From: Planctomycetota bacterium
GTDB taxonomy: Bacteria > Planctomycetota > Phycisphaerae > WQYP01
Assembly: GCA_021852225.1 (NCBI GenBank)
Contig: JAJZOA010000100.1
Coordinates: 1 to 13,909, forward strand
Direction: 5' to 3'
Length of the DNA stretch: 13,909 nt
Below, one piece after another: positions 8,248 to 13,909 of this stretch. Within the stretch, counting starts at the first letter, position 1, and every line of letters begins with the position of its first letter. A program made the translations under genes and the position numbers. The notes beneath the pieces were generated by a model, which saw only the letters and a program-made list of their open reading frames with translations, was not told the DNA's origin and searched no databases.

Positions 8248-9357
8248 ATGCGCATGCTGTTAACAGGTCAGGTCGGATTGGACAGGAAGGCCTATCTGGA
8301 TGAAGTGCAGTCAATTGCGGATACCGCCGGCGAAAGGCTGAAAATTTTCCATGTCGGGGACATGATGTACCGCGAAGCGCCGGATGTCCGGCCCGGCCGT
8401 ATTCTGGACCTGCCGCTTTCGCGGCTCAATTCGCTCCGGCGGGCGGTGTTCCGGGATATTCTGGCTGAAGCTCAGCACCACCCCAATGTCATTGTGAATT
8501 CGCACGCCACCTTTCGCTGGAAACATGGCCTGTTTGCAGCATTCGATTTTGACCAGTTGGCTCAATTCAGGGCGGATATTTATGTCACTCTGCTGGACAA
8601 CGTGGAGGCGGTTCATCAGCGGCTGATTCGCGATCGGAATACCGATCATTCGCTCAAAGACCTGATGGTATGGCGCGAAGAGGAAATTCTGGCCACGGAA
8701 ATTCTGGCGCGGGCCAATCCGGCCCATCCCGGCCAGTTTTATGTGTTGGCCCGCGGGCGGACCGCCAGCACAGCCAAAACGCTTTTCCGGCTCCTTTTGC
8801 GTCCGCAGCAACGCAAGGTTTATCCGAGCTTTCCCATGAGCCATGTCATGGATATGCCGGAAGTACTTGCGGAAATTAACCGCTTTCGTACCCGCATGTC
8901 CGATGCATTTATCACATTTGACCCAGGCGATGTGGATGAAAAGGCCCTGGCCGACCGGGCACTGTCTGCCATGCAGGAAAATCAGCATAATCTTTCGCTG
9001 GAGGTCAATGGCGAACCGGTCACGATTCGCAACCAGGATGTGCTTTCCATAGCTGGCGATATTAACGGCCAGATTTATGCCCGCGATTTTATGATGGTGC
9101 GGCAAAGCGACATGATAGTGTCCTACATTCCCGAATTGTCCGATGGCCGACCGGCGCTTTCCAGCGGCGTGGAACGTGAACTGCAACACGCCTATGACCA
9201 CTCGCGCGAGGTGTATGTAGTCTGGCGGCCAAAAACAGGTGCAAGCCCATTTGTCACGCAGACCGCCACACGACTGTTTGGCAGCGTGGATGAAGCTATG
9301 GAATTCTTCGCCAGTTGCGGATATTTGAATCCACATTCACTGTTTGACAAAGCCTAA
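8248..9357 (+). CDS. P-loop kinase-like / nucleoside deoxyribosyltransferase-like fusion
   Basis: The protein has 369 residues from the ATG at 8248. Two upstream in-frame ATGs (8212, 8224) are less likely, because a strong GAGGAG (8236-8241) lies six bases before 8248 and that start puts the first strand (MRMLLTG) at the N-terminus, as in P-loop kinases. Residues 1-185 look like an adenylate-kinase-type fold: the P-loop position reads GQVGLDRK (7-14), then come a helix, VNSHATF (83-89) and a core strand IYVTLLDN (111-118). The Walker A is degraded: the usual GKS/T is replaced by D-R-K. Residues about 188-369 resemble nucleoside 2-deoxyribosyltransferase-like proteins: VYPSFPMS opens the domain, and RQSDMIVSYIP (285-295) is followed by SSGVERELQHAY (305-316). 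Nucleotide or nucleoside-phosphate binding is likely, but the substrate is unknown. It stands alone and converges with cysNC. Confidence 0.8.
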   Translation: MRMLLTGQVGLDRKAYLDEVQSIADTAGERLKIFHVGDMMYREAPDVRPGRILDLPLSRLNSLRRAVFRDILAEAQHHPNVIVNSHATFRWKHGLFAAFDFDQLAQFRADIYVTLLDNVEAVHQRLIRDRNTDHSLKDLMVWREEEILATEILARANPAHPGQFYVLARGRTASTAKTLFRLLLRPQQRKVYPSFPMSHVMDMPEVLAEINRFRTRMSDAFITFDPGDVDEKALADRALSAMQENQHNLSLEVNGEPVTIRNQDVLSIAGDINGQIYARDFMMVRQSDMIVSYIPELSDGRPALSSGVERELQHAYDHSREVYVVWRPKTGASPFVTQTATRLFGSVDEAMEFFASCGYLNPHSLFDKA

Positions 9358-9800
9358 GGCGACGGACCCCGCCCTGAAGAACAGGCCAGCGGCAGTTTCA
9401 CCCCATTTGGTGCGCTGCTGATTCATGAACGACATGCGGGACAGCTGTCAGCCTTCAGATGGTATTTAACGGCGTATGCCCGCCTCGCAGTACGCCGGGG
9501 AAACTGTAGCTCCACGAATGAAGCCGAAATACTCGGTAAGAGCGCGGATACGGGGATATGTTGTAAAAACCGCCTGCCGGTAAAGTACCCCATCCGTTTC
9601 ATCCGTGTCGTCAGTGATTCGGCGGGTTATTGGTCATCAAACCGCAAATGAGACTGCCGCGATATCCGGGCACCACAGCTTCATAATGTTACTGCAAGCG
9701 ACAAGCACACAAAGCGGCCAGTTTTTCATCAGACCCGACCGCCCCACCTGAATCGATGAAGCATCCGCATTAAGCAGGCCAGGCGATGAAAAAAGCGGAA
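9358..9800. other. Convergent intergenic region, no gene seen
   Basis: These 443 bases lie between the 3' ends of the kinase-like gene and cysNC. No credible coding frame was found. The clearest structure is a perfect 7-bp inverted repeat, CGGCGTA (9470-9476) with TACGCCG (9491-9497), loop of 14. Weaker ones are CCTG-AAGAA-CAGG near 9372-9384 and CACC/GGTG near 9399-9412. None has a following U-run on either strand, so the terminators of the two converging units are not identified. Confidence 0.4.
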
Positions 9801-11759
9801 TTAAATTTGTGGGTACAGTTCGCCGATATAGCCGCGGGTTTGCAGCAGTTGCACAATTTTTTCCACGCTTTCTTCCACTGAAAGCAGATGCGTGGGAACT
9901 TCAAGATCGGCCTTTGTGGGCGGTTCATAAGTGGCATTGACACCGGGCAGATTTTTTACTTCGCCAGCCTCGGCCAAACGATAAATGCCGGAAGTGTCTC
10001 TCTGCTTGCATATTTCCAGCGGCGCGGAAAGCCAGACTTCCAGAAAACGTTCCGGTCCAATCAGCCGACGGACTTTTTCGCGCACCGCCGCATGGGGCGA
10101 AAGCAGGGCACAGATGCAAATCAGGCCGGTATCGTTAAGAATTCTGGCCAGTCCGGCCACGCGACGGAGATTTTCCGAGCGGTCGTCGGCACCAAAGCCA
10201 AGGTCGCTGGTCAAGCCGCGGCGGAGTTCCTGACCGTGCAGCACGGTGACAATTCTCCCATCGTTGAACAAACGTTCTTCCAAGGCATAGGCCAGGGTGG
10301 CTTTTCCGGAACCAGTTAAGCCAGTCAGCAAAACGGTTACCGGATGCTGATTCAGCCGCTGACGGCGGCGCGCCGGAGAAATCCGGGAAGCGGGTTGATT
10401 TCCGGATAATTCCATGCGGGAACTCTCACCCCATGGATCCGCGGCACCATGGGATTGTTCACGTTCCAGAATCATGCCGCAGGCCACGGTATTGCTGGTC
10501 ATGCGGTCGATGACGATAAATGAGCCAGTACCGCGATTGCGCTGATAGGCATCAAATGCCATCGGCTGAGTGGTGGAAATAGCGCACAGGCCGACTTCAT
10601 TCAACTGCAGCGTTTCCAACGGACGGTCTTCGAGTGTGTTGACATCAATACCGTTGAGCAGGGTTATTTCAGCAGGCGTGGTACGAGTGGTCTGCTTGAT
10701 CAGGTAGCTGCCGGCCGGATCCATTGGCTTTTCATTCAGCCAGACCAGACGGGCGGTAAATTCCTGGCCAAAATGCGGCGGATCCTGTGGATGCACCAGC
10801 ATATCTCCGCGACTGATATCCACCTCATCGGCCAGCGTAAGCGTCACGGCCATCGGGCACTGGGCGGATTCCAGTTGGCCATCCAGTGTGACGATGGATT
10901 TTATTCGGCTGCGCCGGCCGGAAGGAAGCACCATAACCTGATCGCCCTGACGCACCACGCCGGAGGCAACCGTACCGGCAAAGCCACGGAAATTCAGGTT
11001 GGGGCGCAGCACCATCTGCACCGGAAAACGGAAATTTTCCATGTTTCGGTCAGACGCAATATGCACGGTTTCCAGATGTCCCAGCAAGGCAGGCCCCTGG
11101 TACCAGGGCATTCGGGAACTCGGCTCCACGACATTGTCGCCATTCAAGGCGGAAATGGGAATAAAATGTACATCGCGAATCTCCAGCCGTTCGGCAAAGG
11201 CGGCATACTGGGCCTTAATTTCATTAAAGCGCAATTCGGAAAAATTCATCAGGTCCATTTTGTTAATGGCCACCACCAGATGTGAAATGCCCAGAAGCGA
11301 GCAAATAAAGCTGTGGCGGCGCGTTTGGGCAAGAACGCCATGCCGAGCATCGACCAGAATAATTGCCAACTGACAGGTGGAAGCCCCGGTTGCCATATTA
11401 CGGGTATATTGCTCATGACCGGGCGTATCGGCGATTATGAATTTGCGTTTGTCGGTAGAAAAATAGCGATAGGCGACATCAATGGTGATGCCCTGTTCCC
11501 GTTCGGCCTTAAGGCCGTCGGTAAGCAGGGCCAGGTCCACGGTGCCGCCGGTGGTGCCGTGTTTCACGCTGTCACGGCGGATGGCGGCAAGCTGGTCTTC
11601 ATAGATCATTTTGGTGTCATGCAGCAGTCGCCCGATAAGCGTGCTTTTTCCGTCATCCACGCTGCCGCAGGTTAAAAAGCGCAGCATTTCCTTACGCTGG
11701 TTGCGCTCCAGATAACTGTGAATATCTTCGTTGTTCAGAGCCTGTTCAATGGCGGTCAT
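9801..11759 (-). CDS. cysNC: CysN-CysC fusion: ATP sulfurylase GTPase plus APS kinase domain
   Basis: The protein has 652 residues from the ATG at 11759; an upstream extension to 11819 is unlikely because AAGGAA lies about nine bases before 11759. Residues 1 to about 440 are the CysN GTPase, which with CysD makes adenylyl sulfate (APS) from ATP and sulfate. It keeps G1 GSVDDGKS (32-39), G3 DTPGH (111-115) and G4 NKMD (166-169). After a linker, residues about 474-652 are an APS kinase (CysC) domain, which normally phosphorylates APS to PAPS. This domain is altered: its P-loop is GLTGSGKAT with Ala at 487 in place of Ser/Thr, and the DGDN/DGQN motif reads HGQE with His at 508. The [17 protein letters not shown] and SPH motifs remain. 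It lies 78 bases downstream of cysD in one operon. No cysH or cysJI is visible. The CysN function is confident; kinase activity is doubtful. Confidence 0.95.
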   Translation of the reverse strand: MTAIEQALNNEDIHSYLERNQRKEMLRFLTCGSVDDGKSTLIGRLLHDTKMIYEDQLAAIRRDSVKHGTTGGTVDLALLTDGLKAEREQGITIDVAYRYFSTDKRKFIIADTPGHEQYTRNMATGASTCQLAIILVDARHGVLAQTRRHSFICSLLGISHLVVAINKMDLMNFSELRFNEIKAQYAAFAERLEIRDVHFIPISALNGDNVVEPSSRMPWYQGPALLGHLETVHIASDRNMENFRFPVQMVLRPNLNFRGFAGTVASGVVRQGDQVMVLPSGRRSRIKSIVTLDGQLESAQCPMAVTLTLADEVDISRGDMLVHPQDPPHFGQEFTARLVWLNEKPMDPAGSYLIKQTTRTTPAEITLLNGIDVNTLEDRPLETLQLNEVGLCAISTTQPMAFDAYQRNRGTGSFIVIDRMTSNTVACGMILEREQSHGAADPWGESSRMELSGNQPASRISPARRRQRLNQHPVTVLLTGLTGSGKATLAYALEERLFNDGRIVTVLHGQELRRGLTSDLGFGADDRSENLRRVAGLARILNDTGLICICALLSPHAAVREKVRRLIGPERFLEVWLSAPLEICKQRDTSGIYRLAEAGEVKNLPGVNATYEPPTKADLEVPTHLLSVEESVEKIVQLLQTRGYIGELYPQI

Positions 11760-11837
11760 GGTATGGGCTTTCCTTGTGTTCAATGCGAATGTCGGACCAG
11801 GCGGCTGCCGTCGCCGCAAGTGAGGCCTTCGGACGGC

Positions 11838-12797
11838 TTAGAAATATCCCTCACGCTTTTTCGCCTCCATGGACCCCTGTTCGTCATGGTCGATGGCGCG
11901 GCCCGAGCGTTCCGACTGGCGGAACAACAGCATTTCTTCAATTATTTTTTCCAGGGTATCAGCCTGAGATTCAATCGCCCCGGTCAGTGGATAACAGCCC
12001 AGGGTACGGAAGCGAACCATTTTGATTTCCGGCTTTTCGCCTTCGTGCAGAGGATAGCGGTCGTCATTTACGTAAATAAGCTGCGGATCGCGACGTACGA
12101 CGGGCCGCGGAGCCGCAAAATAGAGCGGACAAATGGGGATTTTTTCAAAATGAATATATTGCCATATATCCAGCTCTGTCCAGTTGGAAAGCGGAAACAC
12201 CCGAATGGAATCCCCTTTGTTAATGCGGGCGTTGTACAGATTCCACATTTCAGGCCGTTGATTTTTCGGATCCCACTGATAATGCCGGTCGCGGAAGGAG
12301 AAGATGCGTTCCTTGGCGCGGGATTTTTCCTCTTCGCGGCGGGCGCCGCCGAAGGCCGCGTCAAACTGATGCTGCCGCAGAGCCTGCAGCAACCCCTGCA
12401 GATTCATGTTATAGGTGTATTTCACACTGCCCGAATCAAAGGGATTGATTCCGGCTTTAATAGCGTCCCAATTGGTGTTCACCAGCAATTTCAGGTCAAA
12501 TTCCGCAACCTGGGAATCCCGAAACCGATACACTTCCTGAAAGTCCCAGGTGGTGTCAATGTGCAGGAATGGAAAGGGAACCTTGGCGGGGAAAAAAGCC
12601 TTCCGCGCCAGATGAAGCATGACAGAGGAATCCTTGCCGCTGGAAAACAGCATGACCGGATTGGCGAATTCGGCAACTACTTCTCGAATGATATGAATAC
12701 TCTCCGCTTCCAGTTCGCGCAAATGGGTAAGGGGGGCGTCACTCTTGCCACGACCGGAGATAATGGCGGTTTTGGATGATTCCTGCATATTCTGCAA
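11838..12797 (-). CDS. cysD: Sulfate adenylyltransferase subunit 2 (CysD)
   Basis: This 319-residue protein closely follows E. coli CysD along its length. It is the catalytic ATP-pyrophosphatase-type subunit that joins sulfate to AMP, driven by GTP hydrolysis in CysN. Visible motifs are the PP-loop SGKDSS (53-58), [59 protein letters not shown] and the terminal KKREGYF. Start choice: TTG at 12797 lies seven bases after AGGAG on the minus strand, whereas the ATG at 12788 would be 16 bases away, so TTG is preferred. The extra N-terminal residues are not conserved. It is the first gene of the cysD-cysNC operon, preceded by a promoter-operator and a leader hairpin. Confidence 0.97.
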   Translation of the reverse strand: MQNMQESSKTAIISGRGKSDAPLTHLRELEAESIHIIREVVAEFANPVMLFSSGKDSSVMLHLARKAFFPAKVPFPFLHIDTTWDFQEVYRFRDSQVAEFDLKLLVNTNWDAIKAGINPFDSGSVKYTYNMNLQGLLQALRQHQFDAAFGGARREEEKSRAKERIFSFRDRHYQWDPKNQRPEMWNLYNARINKGDSIRVFPLSNWTELDIWQYIHFEKIPICPLYFAAPRPVVRRDPQLIYVNDDRYPLHEGEKPEIKMVRFRTLGCYPLTGAIESQADTLEKIIEEMLLFRQSERSGRAIDHDEQGSMEAKKREGYF

Positions 12798-12821
12798 AGT
12801 GTAGCTCCTGCCGGGTGACAG

Positions 12822-12855
12822 TCCAAGGGGATGGGCACATCTCCAACCACTTGGA
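12822..12855 (-). promoter_or_regulatory. Leader hairpin of the cysD operon
   Basis: In the inferred leader, TCCAAG and CTTGGA (minus strand; 12855-12850 and 12827-12822) form a perfect 6-bp stem around a 22-base loop. The 5' side can instead fold as CCAA-GTGG-TTGG. It ends about ten bases before the AGGAG of cysD. It might influence ribosome access or RNA stability. It does not resemble a SAM or other sulfur riboswitch. Confidence 0.3.
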
Positions 12856-12896
12856 ACTATTCCGATAAGAATAGTAGGAGATTAACCGTTCGTCAA
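12856..12896 (-). promoter_or_regulatory. cysD promoter with overlapping palindromic operator
   Basis: On the minus strand, TTGACG (12896-12891) and TATTCT (12873-12868) are separated by 17 bases, a good sigma-70-type promoter. The -10 box lies inside ACTATTC-TTATCG-GAATAGT (12875-12856), a perfect 7-bp inverted repeat with a six-base centre. A dimeric regulator bound there would block RNA polymerase, so repression is the simplest reading. Rrf2-family cysteine regulators (CymR-like) control such genes in other bacteria and are one candidate, but no regulator gene is in the window. The start point would be near 12861, giving a leader of about 64 bases. Confidence 0.55.
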
Positions 12897-12943
12897 GTCC
12901 GGCAATCCCCGGCCCGGACCGGCGGGCAGCTTTTAGCCGCCGG
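12897..12943. repeat. Two GC-rich inverted repeats between cysD and tRNA-Lys
   Basis: GTCCGG (12897-12902) pairs with CCGGAC (12914-12919), and CCGGCGG (12919-12925) pairs perfectly with CCGCCGG (12937-12943) around an 11-base loop. The two stems abut immediately upstream of the cysD -35 box. Neither has a directly following U-run, so they do not look like terminators. They may be regulator-binding sites or remnants of a repeat. Confidence 0.35.
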
Positions 12944-12977
12944 ATGGAGTCGAAAAATTGGCTTTTTTGCCGCCGTC

Positions 12978-13005
12978 TTGCCAATCACCGCTTAAAGCGT
13001 AAAAT
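12978..13005 (+). promoter_or_regulatory. Promoter of tRNA-Lys
   Basis: TTGCCA (12978-12983) and TAAAAT (13000-13005) are separated by 16 bases and match the sigma-70 consensus at four and five of six positions. Transcription would start near 13012, about 37 bases before the tRNA, which fits a short 5' leader trimmed by RNase P. Confidence 0.5.
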
Positions 13006-13048
13006 ACGTTGCTCTCGATTGGGAATTCAATCGGGTGCCCCAATCTCT

Positions 13049-13121
13049 GAGGCCGTAGCTCAGCTGGTAGAGCAACAGACTTTTAATCTGTGGGTCCTGG
13101 GTTCGATCCCCAGCGGCCTCA
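13049..13121 (+). tRNA. tRNA-Lys(UUU)
   Basis: All four arms fold over 73 bases. The acceptor stem is GAGGCCG with CGGCCTC, and the D-arm is GCTC...GAGC. The anticodon stem ACAGA/TCTGT encloses the loop CTTTTAA, giving anticodon TTT (lysine AAA/AAG). The T-arm CTGGG/CCCAG encloses TTCGATC, and the discriminator base is A. CCA is not encoded (TTG follows), so it must be added by tRNA nucleotidyltransferase. No copy of its 3' end was seen elsewhere in the window, so there is no sign of an integrated element. Confidence 0.97.
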
Positions 13122-13170
13122 TTGTGTTGGGTGTGACATTCCTTTATTCGATTCCTTCGGAGTTTGCTGT

Positions 13171-13839
13171 TTGCAACTGGTTTGTCCCAATTGCGGGGCA
13201 CCCTTGGGTGATACCGACGTGAACGTGGCGAACAATGTGGCCTTTTGCCGCGCTTGCAGCCATGCCTATCAACTTAGTGAATTGGTCGGCGCGGTGCCCG
13301 CAACCAAAACACCCCCGAGGTTTGATCCGACCACCAACCCGCCCAAAGGGTGCTGGTACCGGGAGACAATGGACGGCTGGACAGCCGGCGCAACCACACG
13401 TTCACCCGTGGCGTTTTTTCTTATACCGTTCATGTGCGTCTGGTCGGGTGGTTCACTTGGCGGCATTTACGGCAGCCAAATTATTGCGGGCAAATTCGAC
13501 CTGGTCATGTCGCTTTTCGGGATTCCATTTTTACTTGGTTCCATATTGTTCTGGAGCTTTGCAATCCTGTGCGTGGCGGGCAAAGTGGAATTAACCGCCC
13601 GCAGCGAAGACCTGACTATTTTTGCCGGAGTGGGCAAACTGGGCTGGGAAAAGAAAATCACGATTACCGGAGCATCGCGCGTGTATACATCGGGTATTCA
13701 TTTCCAGTATCCCGGCAGTAACAATGCGAACATTATCATCGAAGGACCTTCTAATACCCGCTTCGGGTCCGGGCTGTCTTTCGGCCGTCAAATGTTTTTA
13801 GTGCAGCTTCTTCGTTATAAATTCGGTCTACCTGACTAG
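13171..13839 (+). CDS. Zinc-ribbon, two-helix membrane protein
   Basis: No family was recognised for this protein of about 222 residues. The open frame continues upstream into the tRNA, so the true start must lie after 13121. TTG at 13171 is preferred: CGGAG (13158-13162) lies eight bases before it and it keeps the first cysteine pair. A zinc ribbon is clear: C5-P-N-C8-G and C26-R-A-C29. A Pro-rich linker leads to two transmembrane helices at about 79-97 and 115-137. The cytoplasmic C-terminus (138-222) is beta-rich with alternating hydrophobic residues and may be a PH-like domain. Small proteins of this layout are common and of unknown role. It lies 49 bases after the tRNA on the same strand with no terminator between, so it may be co-transcribed with it. 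Later GTG codons (13219 and on) would break the zinc ribbon. Confidence 0.8.
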   Translation: MQLVCPNCGAPLGDTDVNVANNVAFCRACSHAYQLSELVGAVPATKTPPRFDPTTNPPKGCWYRETMDGWTAGATTRSPVAFFLIPFMCVWSGGSLGGIYGSQIIAGKFDLVMSLFGIPFLLGSILFWSFAILCVAGKVELTARSEDLTIFAGVGKLGWEKKITITGASRVYTSGIHFQYPGSNNANIIIEGPSNTRFGSGLSFGRQMFLVQLLRYKFGLPD

Positions 13840-13852
13840 CCCGATCGCGGCA

Positions 13853-13867
13853 GGTTGTGAATCAACC
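13853..13867 (+). repeat. Small hairpin after the zinc-ribbon gene
   Basis: GGTTG-TGAAT-CAACC is a perfect 5-bp inverted repeat 13 bases after the stop codon. It has no U-run, so a terminator role is weak. The remaining bases to the window end hold no supportable gene; short open frames on both strands touch the edge but lack any other support. Confidence 0.25.
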
Positions 13868-13909
13868 ACCGGATGCGGTCTTTCGTTCAACAGCCGCCTG
13901 CAGAATTTT

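Noticed and set aside
8311..9336. 341-codon minus-strand frame inside the kinase-like gene
   Set aside because: Antisense shadow with unusual composition; the plus-strand product has a clear fold pattern and a good ribosome binding site.
11718..12779. 353-codon plus-strand frame opposite cysD
   Set aside because: cysD is unmistakable on the minus strand; this frame mirrors its codon pattern.
13049..13121. tRNA-Lys as an attachment site for an integrated element
   Set aside because: No repeat of the tRNA 3' end, integrase or mobile gene is present in the window.
13840..13909. Possible partial genes running off the right edge (two minus-strand frames, one plus-strand ATG at 13873)
   Set aside because: Fewer than 30 codons each, no ribosome binding site for the plus-strand ATG, and no way to choose between competing frames.
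1..13909. CRISPR array, insertion sequence or dedicated defence cassette
   Set aside because: No regularly spaced direct repeats, transposase or recognised defence genes were found; the repeats seen are short inverted dyads.

Overview
The window is 13.9 kb of bacterial chromosome of moderate GC content (by eye a little above half), with roomy intergenic spaces and mostly single-gene transcription units. Several traits point to a planctomycete-like bacterium (Planctomycetota, perhaps Phycisphaerae). These are a 1128-residue three-helix membrane protein with a Gly-rich low-complexity tail, a CysN-CysC fusion next to CysD, weak or variable Shine-Dalgarno sequences, and a tRNA gene without encoded CCA. 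This placement is inference from architecture and was not tested by alignment.

Layout, left to right. Positions 1-436 hold no convincing gene but have two promoter-like sites and a hairpin just before the first gene. Positions 437-3838 (+) encode a membrane-anchored GAF-PAS-GGDEF-EAL protein that should make and/or break cyclic di-GMP. Positions 4156-7542 (+) encode the large DUF4175-like envelope protein. A 705-base gene-free stretch (7543-8247) carries several hairpins, one with a U-rich tail. Positions 8248-9357 (+) encode a two-domain protein: an adenylate-kinase-like P-loop domain with a degraded Walker A, fused to a nucleoside 2-deoxyribosyltransferase-like domain. Positions 9358-9800 are a convergent intergenic region.

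On the minus strand, cysD (12797-11838) and cysNC (11759-9801) form a sulfate-activation operon: ATP sulfurylase small subunit, then GTPase large subunit fused to an APS kinase domain. CysD and the CysN part look intact. The APS kinase part has lost standard residues in its P-loop (GKA) and DGDN (HGQE) motifs, so it may not be a normal kinase. The operon has a good sigma-70-type promoter whose -10 box lies inside a perfect 7-bp inverted repeat, a likely repressor site.

Right of the divergent regulatory region are a tRNA-Lys(UUU) gene (13049-13121, +) and, 49 bases later on the same strand, a small zinc-ribbon membrane protein gene (13171-13839) that appears to start at TTG. No CRISPR array, insertion sequence, integrase, phage gene or known defence system was seen. 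The most unusual items are the kinase-like/NDT-like fusion and the altered APS kinase domain.
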